This document shows positions 1-5,064 of a DNA stretch of 5,064 nucleotides, piece after piece; the stretch's first letter is position 1; each line of letters opens with the position of its first letter. Source of the stretch: Treponema sp. UBA2869 (GTDB lineage: Bacteria; Spirochaetota; Spirochaetia; Treponematales; Treponemataceae); NCBI GenBank assembly GCA_002350445.1, contig DEEV01000042.1, positions 1 to 5,064 of the forward strand. Direction: 5' to 3'. The notes beneath the pieces are model-generated. The model had not been told where the DNA came from and ran no database searches. It saw only the letters and a program-made list of their open reading frames with translations. Made by a program: the position numbers and the translations under genes.

Positions 1-386
1 GTAGCACATTCCATGTTACGTGGGTCGTTACATGCATCAAAAATACGGAAACATCCGATACCATTCTTTGCAGCAGTTTCAACAAACTTCTCTACTACAT
101 CATCAGCATAGTGCTTGTAGCCAAGAAGGTTCTGAGCACGCAAAAGCATCATGATTTTGTTATTTGGAAGTGCTGCGTGAAGTTTGCGAAGACGATCCCA
201 TGGATCTTCGTTCAAGAAGCGGATACAAGAGTCATATGTTGCTCCACCCCATCCTTCAATATATTTATAACCAACTTTATCAAGTTTATCGCAGATTGGC
301 AGCATATCTGCTGTTGTCATACGTGTTGCGTGAAGACTCTGGTGAGCATCACGAATTGCAAGTTCTGAAATTCCAACTTTAGCCAT
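1..386 (-). CDS. oadA: Oxaloacetate decarboxylase alpha subunit, carboxyltransferase domain (5' part; cut by the window edge)
   Basis: Only the first 128 residues are present; the frame runs off position 1. They are the start of the TIM-barrel carboxyltransferase domain shared by oxaloacetate decarboxylase alpha, pyruvate carboxylase and the transcarboxylase 5S subunit. Family landmarks are RDAHQS (12-17, with Asp13 in the place of a metal ligand), the GWGGATYDSCIRFLNEDPW block (45-63), QNLLGYKHY (85-93) and FRIFDACND (113-121). The full protein should be about 600 residues with a biotinyl domain at the far end, which is not visible here. In the family, this subunit moves the carboxyl group of oxaloacetate to biotin, and a membrane beta subunit then releases CO2 while exporting Na+. 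The ATG at 384-386 follows an AGAGG site (396-400) with 9 bp spacing, 16 bp after oadG. The adjacent oadG favours the decarboxylase over pyruvate carboxylase subunit B or a methylmalonyl-CoA-type pump. Confidence 0.93.
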   Translation of the reverse strand, partial: MAKVGISELAIRDAHQSLHATRMTTADMLPICDKLDKVGYKYIEGWGGATYDSCIRFLNEDPWDRLRKLHAALPNNKIMMLLRAQNLLGYKHYADDVVEKFVETAAKNGIGCFRIFDACNDPRNMECA

Positions 387-402
387 TTTTTATAACCTCT
401 AT

Positions 403-666
403 TTAAATATTTTCGCGAGTTCGTATAGCGGCAGCAATTGCAGCGGCAACCGCACCGTCATTTCCTACAGCCGCAGAAGCAGCCGGAGCAACATTACTTG
501 TTGATTCTGAAGCATCATTTTTATCTAATTTTGCAGCACGTACAAAAAACTTTAGCAATGACATGCACAAAATAAGGATAATAATAAAGCTAAAAACAAC
601 ACACATTCCAAGCAAGGTCAAAAGTCCGCTCTGACCAAGCATTTCAGATATTGTCATGCCTTCCAT
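403..666 (-). CDS. oadG: Oxaloacetate decarboxylase gamma subunit (OadG family)
   Basis: This 87-residue protein has the usual OadG plan. A short N-terminus is followed by one strongly hydrophobic membrane helix (about 15-39), a basic stretch after it (KFFVRAAK, 39-46), an Ala/Ser-rich flexible linker (about 52-68) and the typical Ala-rich C-terminal element (AVAAAIAAAIRTR, 72-84). In the family the gamma subunit anchors the complex in the cytoplasmic membrane and joins the alpha subunit to the Na+-transporting beta subunit. Small length, single helix and Ala-rich tail would be weak evidence alone; the oadA start 16 bp downstream makes the call firm. The chosen ATG at 666 has AGAGG at 674-678 with 7 bp spacing; the in-frame Met at residue 4 is less well placed. 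The gene is first in its operon, read from the promoter at 717-745. An oadB gene is expected beyond the window but is not seen. Confidence 0.9.
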   Translation of the reverse strand: MEGMTISEMLGQSGLLTLLGMCVVFSFIIILILCMSLLKFFVRAAKLDKNDASESTSNVAPAASAAVGNDGAVAAAIAAAIRTRENI

Positions 667-716
667 AAAAAAACCTCTAATAAATCGAAAAAATTACCCG
701 ATTTTAATTGTTGCAA

Positions 717-745
717 ATTATATTAAAATACGCCGAAACTTTCAA
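717..745 (-). promoter_or_regulatory. Sigma-70-type promoter of oadG-oadA
   Basis: Read on the minus strand, a -35 box TTGAAA (740-745) and a perfect -10 box TATAAT (717-722) are separated by exactly 17 bp. Transcription should start near 710, giving a leader of about 44 nt before the oadG ATG. Within that leader, AAATCG (699-704) and CGATTT (682-687) could pair around an 11-nt loop, but this is too weak to call a regulatory hairpin. Confidence 0.8.
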
Positions 746-760
746 CGCTGTAACTTTCAA
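735..760. repeat. Tandem 11-bp direct repeat across the oadG -35 region
   Basis: On the plus strand, GAAACTTTCAA (735-745) recurs as GTAACTTTCAA (750-760), ten of eleven bases identical, start to start 15 bp. The first copy contains the -35 box of the oadG promoter; the second lies just upstream of it and close to where a -35 element of the divergent gene would fall. Two half-sites in this position would suit an operator or activator site. It could also be chance in AT-rich DNA. Confidence 0.4.
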
Positions 761-772
761 TTAGGGAATTTG

Positions 773-778
773 TATGAT
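773..778 (+). promoter_or_regulatory. Likely -10 element for the membrane-protein gene at 790
   Basis: TATGAT (773-778), directly preceded by TG, matches the -10 consensus at five of six positions. It lies 11 bp before the ATG at 790, so transcription should start around 784-786, only about 4-6 nt upstream of the start codon. No good -35 box is present at 16-18 bp (the 750-755 region is poor), so the promoter is weak or activator-dependent. An alternative is the less well placed TATATA at 781-786. Confidence 0.4.
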
Positions 779-789
779 ACTATATACGT

Positions 790-1488
790 ATGATTAACAT
801 TATCAGCTGGGTATTTTTAGGACTTTGCGCACTTTCTGTGGCACTTACATTCTTTTTAAGAAAAAGCAGTTTATTAAGTTTAAGAAAAATCACGTTTTCT
901 GCAAACCTTCCGTTTTTTGCACTGTTTATCTGTGCAAGGCTTTTTTTAAAACTGCCGGATTCGCTTAATATTCTTATTACGTCAATTCTTTCTTTTATTT
1001 GCGTTTCTATTGCAATTATACTTTCCGGCAGCAGGGAAAATGTAAAAAAACAGCGTGCATATAAAATTTTGTTGTTCTGCACGGTTACGTTATGGACACG
1101 GCTTTACAATTCAACATTCTACATTTACAAGGTAATGCCGGTTATAAGCATTGCCGCCGCTGCGGTTTATTTTGCAATTATTTTTATAACTCAATTCAAA
1201 TTAAAGGATTCTACAAAGGAAGAAAAACTTACAGCAGCAGTTTTTACAATTATATCTTCCGTATTAAATTTCAGTTCGCTTATAACGCTTATATATGGAA
1301 GACAGCTTTATTCTATAATGCTTTTTGCAGGAACAACTGTCGCCATGCTAACTATAACAAATCTTTGTTTTATAAAAAAAGATAAAGAAGCTGACGCAGA
1401 AACAGAAAAAATGAATCTTTTAAGGACAATTTCCATTTCTGCGTCGCAAGGTATGATTGCACTTGCCAGTCTGTTTATGATTTTATAG
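790..1488 (+). CDS. Unidentified integral membrane protein, about eight transmembrane helices
   Basis: I do not recognise this 232-residue protein. It has about eight hydrophobic segments, roughly at 3-23, 36-55, 59-79, 90-110, 115-136, 147-169, 173-195 and 211-232, joined by short basic or mixed loops (24-34, 80-89, 137-146, 196-209). No signal peptidase site, enzyme motif, cysteine ligand set or nucleotide-binding motif is visible. Size and helix number resemble the YhhN/TMEM86 lysoplasmalogenase family, but I cannot point to that family's conserved polar residues, so this is only a topological resemblance. The start is well constrained: an in-frame stop lies at 775-777 and 790 is the first ATG after it. 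It lacks the Shine-Dalgarno site its neighbours have, suggesting an almost leaderless mRNA. The gene is alone on the plus strand, divergent from oadG and ending 4 bp from the dapB stop. Its reality is supported by a full-length frame filling the gap between well-defined genes. Confidence 0.75.
   Translation: MINIISWVFLGLCALSVALTFFLRKSSLLSLRKITFSANLPFFALFICARLFLKLPDSLNILITSILSFICVSIAIILSGSRENVKKQRAYKILLFCTVTLWTRLYNSTFYIYKVMPVISIAAAAVYFAIIFITQFKLKDSTKEEKLTAAVFTIISSVLNFSSLITLIYGRQLYSIMLFAGTTVAMLTITNLCFIKKDKEADAETEKMNLLRTISISASQGMIALASLFMIL
1374..1445 (-). terminator. Possible terminator of the lysC-dapB transcript inside the convergent gene
   Basis: GACGCAGAAA (1393-1402) and TTTCTGCGTC (1436-1445) form a perfect 10-bp inverted repeat around a 33-nt loop. 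On the minus-strand transcript the hairpin starts 47 nt after the dapB stop and is followed by a U-rich stretch that includes seven Us (complement of 1374-1380), about 12 nt past the stem. This would be a workable though loose intrinsic terminator, with a large loop and a delayed U-tract. Both arms lie in coding sequence of the opposite gene. On the plus strand no U-tract follows. Confidence 0.3.
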
Positions 1489-1492
1489 ACAA

Positions 1493-2272
1493 TTAAAACA
1501 AATCATTCCAGCCGTACAAGCCACCCTTAGAAAGTTTTCCAGTTTTTAATGCACTGTCCAGCTTTTCAAGAGATTTTACTGCACCGCCTGCAAAACCTTC
1601 GCGGCTGCGGGCTGTGTGTGTAAGTTCAATTGTATCTGCAACTCCGTCGAAGAAAACTTTGTGTGTTCCCGGAATATTTCCGCAGCGTGTAGAACTTACA
1701 TGCAGCTGATTTGCCTTTGGACGCTCATGGAAAGCGTCTGTTACAATTTCTGTTTTTGTTTTATAGCCAGCCATTACATGTCGTGCAATTTCAAGTGCGG
1801 TTCCACTAGGACTGTCTGCTTTCTGATTATGATGAGCTTCCCATGTTGCAACATCGTATTCTGTATACTCAGACATAATTTTTGCAGCTTCTTCTACTAT
1901 TTTATAGAACATATTTACACCAATAGAAAAATTGCCGGCTGTCATAATTGTTCCGCCCACACTCTTTGCATATTCGGCAATTTCTGCGTGCTTATCGTTC
2001 CAGCCGGTTGTTCCAACAACAAGCGGAAGTCCAAGTGGAAGCAAAGCCTTTACGTTTGCAATTACGCTTGAAGGATGTGTAAATTCAATAATTCCTTCTG
2101 CGCCGCTTGATTTTACAGCACGCACAATTGCGTCTGTATCGCCGGCAGCTACCTTAACTTTTGCATCGTCTGCCATAACATCTATAGTTGTAACAACTTC
2201 ATGACCATCGCGCTTTGCCGCAATTTCGATCATGTGTCCCATTTTTCCATAACCAACAAGAGCTATCTTCAT
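1493..2272 (-). CDS. dapB: 4-hydroxy-tetrahydrodipicolinate reductase
   Basis: This cytoplasmic enzyme reduces the DapA product 4-hydroxy-tetrahydrodipicolinate to tetrahydrodipicolinate with NAD(P)H, on the way to meso-diaminopimelate and lysine. At 259 residues it is complete and close to family length. The N-terminal Rossmann fold carries GYGKMG (7-12) and ends its second strand with Asp31 and no nearby arginine, which may favour NADH (inference). VVGTTGW (85-91) and NFSIGVN (114-120) follow. The DapB signature EAHHNQKADSPSGTA (145-159) holds the catalytic His pair (147-148) and Lys151, and GNIPGTH (198-204) and HTARSREGFAGGA (219-231) complete the C-terminal domain. The ATG at 2272 has GAGGAG at 2279-2284 with 6 bp spacing. 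That site begins immediately after the lysC stop codon, so translational coupling to lysC is likely. The stop codon lies 4 bp from the convergent membrane-protein gene. Confidence 0.97.
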   Translation of the reverse strand: MKIALVGYGKMGHMIEIAAKRDGHEVVTTIDVMADDAKVKVAAGDTDAIVRAVKSSGAEGIIEFTHPSSVIANVKALLPLGLPLVVGTTGWNDKHAEIAEYAKSVGGTIMTAGNFSIGVNMFYKIVEEAAKIMSEYTEYDVATWEAHHNQKADSPSGTALEIARHVMAGYKTKTEIVTDAFHERPKANQLHVSSTRCGNIPGTHKVFFDGVADTIELTHTARSREGFAGGAVKSLEKLDSALKTGKLSKGGLYGWNDLF

Positions 2273-2278
2273 TTAATT

Positions 2279-2284
2279 CTCCTC
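2279..2284 (-). promoter_or_regulatory. dapB ribosome-binding site abutting the lysC stop codon
   Basis: GAGGAG on the minus strand directly follows the TAA that ends lysC (2285-2287) and stands 6 bp before the dapB ATG. Its position fixes the dapB start. Ribosomes finishing lysC would sit on or next to this site, which fits coupled translation of the two enzymes. Confidence 0.8.
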
Positions 2285-3610
2285 TTAATTGAAATAAGCT
2301 TCATGCAAAATCTGAACCGTGCGCTCAGCTTCTTCGTCATCAACTATCATACTGATATTAACTTTGCTTGCACCCTGACTAATCATCTGAACATTTATTC
2401 CTTCGTCTGCAAGCGCATCAAAACCGCTGGAAAGTATTGCAGAAGAATGAGCCGCATCACAAATGATTGTAACAATAGCTTTTCCTTTGCGTACAGAAAC
2501 CTGACTAGCCTGCTCAAGATCAGCAACGAGTCCGCTTAAATCGGCCTTTGTATTTACTGTAAGCGAAACCGAAACTTCGGAAGTAGCAATAACATCGATA
2601 CTGATATTCCACTTAAGAAAGTTATTAAAAATATGTGCAAGGAAACCTGCGGCACCAAGCATTCGTGAAGAAACAATATCAATCAAAGTAATATGCTTTA
2701 CGGTTGTAATTGCACAAACCGGAGGAACTCTTCCTGTGTGATTTTCTACTATAATAGTTCCTGGGCTTGAAATGTTATATGAGTTTTTTACGCGAACCGG
2801 AGTTCCTGTTTTACGAACCGGCAGCATTGAGCGTGGATGCAAAACCTGAGCACCAAACATTGCAAGTTCCTGAGCTTCTTCGTAAGTTACTTCAGCAACC
2901 GGCTTTGCTCCTGGCACAACGCGCGGATCTGTTGTAAGAATTCCATCAACATCTTTCCAGGTCTGAACTTCTTCTGCGCGCATTGCCGCACCTATCATTG
3001 TAGCAGTAAGGTCTGAACCTCCGCGGCCTAATGTTGTAATATTTCCTTTTGCATCCTTTGCAATAAAACCTGTTACAATAGGAATTGCATTTTCGGCACC
3101 ATTTTTATAGGAATTGAGCGCAAGCGGAATTGTTTCCCAAACGTCGTCCAGAAGTTCTGCCGACATATAGTTTGAATCGCTTACAAAACCAACATCCCAG
3201 GCATCATAAAATTTTGCAGGAATACCTTCCGACTCAAGATAAGCTGCCATCATACGAACCGACATGCGTTCACCAAAAGAAACAAGATAGTCGCGCGAAC
3301 GTTTACTTATTTCCTTAAGCATGGAAATTCCCGTAAGCAGCTGTTTAAGTTCAGTCAAAAGAGACTGAATTGTTTCTATATTAATGCCAAGTTCTGCTGC
3401 AGTATCTTCGTGAAGTTTTGCAACACCTGCAACATCAACTTCGCCGGTTACTGCTTTATCTGCAGCCTCTAACAAGTGGTCGGTTGTATCCCCCATTGCC
3501 GAAAGAACAACAACAGGACGTTTTTCCTTATAAGCCTTGATAATTGAAGCAACATGCTTAATGCGCTCTGCATTTGCGACAGACGAGCCGCCAAATTTCA
3601 TTACTATCAT
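2285..3610 (-). CDS. lysC: Aspartate kinase, monofunctional, with tandem ACT domains
   Basis: Aspartate kinase phosphorylates L-aspartate with ATP, the committed first step to lysine, diaminopimelate, threonine and methionine. The 441-residue length matches single-function kinases of the E. coli LysC (AKIII) type. The amino acid kinase domain (about 1-290) carries KFGGSS (5-10), SFGERMS (111-117), TTLGRGGSDLTA (192-203), WKDVDGILTTDPR (218-230) and FGAQVLHPR (252-260). Two ACT domains follow at about 306-360 and 376-437. The first contains MLGAAGFLA (317-325) and SIDVIATSEVS (337-347), which line up with the lysine-binding segment of E. coli LysC, so lysine feedback inhibition is likely (inference). 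No homoserine dehydrogenase domain is fused. The ATG at 3610 is preferred over Met4 because AAAGG at 3619-3623 is 8 bp away. The gene pairs with dapB downstream and has its own probable promoter at 3647-3675. The symbol lysC is chosen for the dapB linkage and lysine-type ACT; the substrate call is certain, the isozyme type less so. Confidence 0.96.
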   Translation of the reverse strand: MIVMKFGGSSVANAERIKHVASIIKAYKEKRPVVVLSAMGDTTDHLLEAADKAVTGEVDVAGVAKLHEDTAAELGINIETIQSLLTELKQLLTGISMLKEISKRSRDYLVSFGERMSVRMMAAYLESEGIPAKFYDAWDVGFVSDSNYMSAELLDDVWETIPLALNSYKNGAENAIPIVTGFIAKDAKGNITTLGRGGSDLTATMIGAAMRAEEVQTWKDVDGILTTDPRVVPGAKPVAEVTYEEAQELAMFGAQVLHPRSMLPVRKTGTPVRVKNSYNISSPGTIIVENHTGRVPPVCAITTVKHITLIDIVSSRMLGAAGFLAHIFNNFLKWNISIDVIATSEVSVSLTVNTKADLSGLVADLEQASQVSVRKGKAIVTIICDAAHSSAILSSGFDALADEGINVQMISQGASKVNISMIVDDEEAERTVQILHEAYFN

Positions 3611-3624
3611 TCACAATTCCTTTT

Positions 3625-3639
3625 AATCTTGCCAAGATT
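3625..3639. promoter_or_regulatory. Perfect 15-bp palindrome at the predicted lysC transcription start (candidate operator)
   Basis: AATCTTG (3625-3631) and CAAGATT (3633-3639) are perfect inverted copies around a single central base. The site covers about +2 to +16 relative to the start expected from the -10 box at 3647-3652, and ends 1 bp before the AAAGG ribosome-binding site. The one-base centre fits a dimeric DNA-binding repressor better than an RNA hairpin, which could form only a 4-5 bp stem. No regulator can be named from the sequence. Confidence 0.5.
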
Positions 3640-3646
3640 TCTATTG

Positions 3647-3675
3647 ATTATAGTGATTTACACGCAGTTAGTCAT
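3647..3675 (-). promoter_or_regulatory. Probable sigma-70-type promoter of lysC-dapB
   Basis: On the minus strand a perfect TATAAT (3647-3652) stands 17 bp downstream of ATGACT (3670-3675), which matches TTGACA at its four central bases. The -35 box shares its first base with the last base of the upstream ribonuclease stop codon. Transcription should start near 3640, giving a leader of about 30 nt. This would let lysC-dapB be expressed apart from the ribonuclease gene, although no terminator separates them. Confidence 0.6.
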
Positions 3676-5064
3676 TACAGATTTTTTCTAAGCCACTCCA
3701 CGTTCTGGTTTGGAATGTCTACACGGTTTGCGCTCAAAATCGCCTTATCATTAAGCTTTACGTCTCCCGCACCTTTTATTGTTGCCTGCATATCCAGCGC
3801 CGGAATTAAATAAAGCGCATCGTTTCCGCGGCGGTCTATACAAAAAGCTTCATATTCGTTATCCGGGTTCTGCAAAAGATAAACCAGTTTCCAGTGAGTG
3901 TCACTCATACGGCTTGCTTTTTTTGCAGCAATAGAAGCGGCATCTCCAGCCGCAACTCGTTCCAGCATTTCGTCTTTACCAAGCAGACGCTGCCCCGCAA
4001 TAAACGCCCTCAGCTGCTGGTGCGCAATAAGGTCTGAATAACGGCGAAGCGGCGAAGTAACCTGACTGTAAAAAGAAACTCCAAGACCTGCGTGCGGCGC
4101 CGGTGTAATTCCTACAGAACGCTTTCGCATACATTTAATGCGCGCAAAGCAGCCAGCCCACCCTTCCGGTATATTTTCCGGAAACTCTGGAGCTTCCTGA
4201 CTAACAAATGGAAACGGTATTTGATTTTTAAATGCAAAACGAGCCGCCGCTTCGCCCGCAATAATCATACATTCCGCTATCATTTCGTTACTTTCAAATT
4301 TCTGATCAGGAACTACACTAACTTTTTTTGTTTCCTTATCTACGGTTATATCAACTTCCGGCATCTGAATGGTAAGCGCGCCGTTTTTTTCGCGTCTGAG
4401 TCTATTTTTTCTGGCAAGTTCAAAAAGAGGCTTTAACTCTGCACTTTCTTTTTGCTCTTCGGCCTGTGCATAAGTAAGCCGTTTTACATTTATACGTGTT
4501 TTTAAAACCTGACAGTCTTCTATCTGACTTTCAGAATCAAGCTTTACTTTAAAAGAAAGCGCACAGGATTTTTCCTTTAAACCAAGCGCATAATCTTCAA
4601 GGCAGCTTTCGCAAAGCATTCGGCTTGCACCTTCAGGAATATAAAGAGTTGTTCCGCGCCCGCGAGCCGCAATATCAATATCAGAATCCGGCAAAACAGC
4701 AGAAGCAGGGTCAGCAATGTGAACCCACAAATATTCACCGTCAAACGCAACTGCGTCGTCCGGGTCTGTAGAATGTTCGCCGTCAATTGCATAACTTACC
4801 CCGGGAATTTCCACTCGTTCTTCTTCCGGCATTGCACCAAGCGCATCTTTTGCAGAATCAAAGCTAAAGCCAAAACGTGTCGGGTAAGGATTTTTTGTAA
4901 ATTTCCAGATTCCTGTATCGATTAAAAGCTGATGAGCTTTTTCAACTGTCTGTGCAATTCCGGCCTCTGCCATCACTTTACATTTATCTGTTTTATTAAG
5001 AGCAAAAGCTTCTACTTCGCCCATAAACTTTGCATCATCAGGAAGATTCAATTTTTTTGCCTTG
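3675..5064 (-). CDS. RNB-domain (RNase II/RNase R family) 3'-5' exoribonuclease, C-terminal part
   Basis: The frame stays open to the right edge, so this is the last 462 or so codons of a longer gene; a TTG at 5049-5051 is simply an internal Leu, not a start. Numbering from that Leu, the RNB catalytic domain begins near residue 80 with AIDGEHSTDPDDA (88-100). Its Asp90, Asp96, Asp98 and Asp99 reproduce the spacing of the four metal-binding aspartates of E. coli RNase II. WVHIADP (109-115), SRMLCESCLEDYALGL (143-158) and the family signature TSPLRRYSDLIAHQQL (332-347) follow, so the enzyme should be active. Residues from about 396 to 453 look like a short, diverged S1-type RNA-binding domain. 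The family degrades RNA processively from the 3' end in the cytoplasm. There is no basic C-terminal tail like that of RNase R, and the missing N-terminus prevents choosing between rnb and rnr. It ends 64 bp before lysC on the same strand, with no visible terminator. Confidence 0.92.
   Translation of the reverse strand, partial: KAKKLNLPDDAKFMGEVEAFALNKTDKCKVMAEAGIAQTVEKAHQLLIDTGIWKFTKNPYPTRFGFSFDSAKDALGAMPEEERVEIPGVSYAIDGEHSTDPDDAVAFDGEYLWVHIADPASAVLPDSDIDIAARGRGTTLYIPEGASRMLCESCLEDYALGLKEKSCALSFKVKLDSESQIEDCQVLKTRINVKRLTYAQAEEQKESAELKPLFELARKNRLRREKNGALTIQMPEVDITVDKETKKVSVVPDQKFESNEMIAECMIIAGEAAARFAFKNQIPFPFVSQEAPEFPENIPEGWAGCFARIKCMRKRSVGITPAPHAGLGVSFYSQVTSPLRRYSDLIAHQQLRAFIAGQRLLGKDEMLERVAAGDAASIAAKKASRMSDTHWKLVYLLQNPDNEYEAFCIDRRGNDALYLIPALDMQATIKGAGDVKLNDKAILSANRVDIPNQNVEWLRKNL

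Noticed and set aside
111..382. Plus-strand frames opposite the oadA start
   Set aside because: The minus-strand reading gives clear carboxyltransferase motifs; these are shadows.
682..704. Hairpin in the oadG leader (AAATCG and CGATTT)
   Set aside because: A six-base AT-rich stem with an 11-nt loop is marginal and common in such sequence, and it is neither followed by a U-tract in a terminator position nor near a switch-like alternative pairing.
780..1082. 100-codon minus-strand frame opposite the membrane-protein gene
   Set aside because: It overlaps the first part of the better-supported plus-strand frame, which has a start fixed by an upstream stop and a coherent eight-helix pattern.
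1616..2204. Long plus-strand open frames (1616-2071 and 1932-2204) opposite dapB
   Set aside because: They lie entirely antisense to a fully conserved dapB, have cysteine-rich or low-complexity translations typical of shadow frames, and no ribosome-binding site or family motif.
3611..3674. Lysine riboswitch upstream of lysC
   Set aside because: The intergenic gap is 64 bp and the predicted leader about 30 nt, whereas the lysine aptamer alone is well over 100 nt; no matching structure is seen.
4092..4436. 114-codon plus-strand frame opposite the ribonuclease gene, with others at 4719-4925 and 3574-3813
   Set aside because: They are antisense to RNB catalytic-domain coding sequence; the translations have no recognisable motif and match what a codon-biased opposite strand produces.
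5049..5051. TTG as the start codon of the ribonuclease gene
   Set aside because: The frame remains open upstream to the window edge (codons for Lys, Lys, Ala, Lys), no ribosome-binding site precedes it, and an RNase II family protein needs more N-terminal sequence.

Overview
The window is compact, moderately AT-rich bacterial chromosome carrying conserved metabolic genes. Its general look suggests a spirochaete, most likely a Treponema-like anaerobe. The reasons are a short oadG placed directly before oadA, a lysC-dapB pair with a short (259-residue) DapB, an RNase II-type protein as neighbour, strong TATAAT-like promoters and purine-rich Shine-Dalgarno sites (AGAGG, GAGGAG). This taxonomic reading is inference; no rRNA or tRNA gene is present to fix it.

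Layout. At the left edge, on the minus strand, are oadG (403-666) and the first 128 codons of oadA (cut by the window start). These encode parts of a sodium-pumping, biotin-dependent oxaloacetate decarboxylase. They are read from a near-consensus promoter at 717-745. A divergent gene (790-1488, plus strand) encodes an unrecognised membrane protein of about eight helices, probably translated from a nearly leaderless mRNA. It meets the next gene end to end with only 4 bp between stop codons.

From there to the right edge all genes lie on the minus strand. An RNase II/R-family exoribonuclease (3675 to beyond 5064, N-terminus missing) comes first in transcription order. It is followed by lysC (aspartate kinase, 2285-3610) and dapB (1493-2272). 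lysC and dapB are 12 bp apart, the dapB ribosome-binding site directly abuts the lysC stop codon, and together they provide two steps of the aspartate-to-diaminopimelate/lysine pathway. lysC has its own probable promoter in the 64-bp gap, and a perfect 15-bp palindrome sits where transcription should begin.

No mobile element, CRISPR array, RNA gene or phage feature was seen, and no gene-free stretch exceeds about 125 bp. I found no convincing new biological system. The points most worth checking are regulatory (the lysC palindrome, the repeats in the oadG divergent promoter region, an intragenic inverted repeat that might end the lysC-dapB transcript) and the unidentified membrane protein.
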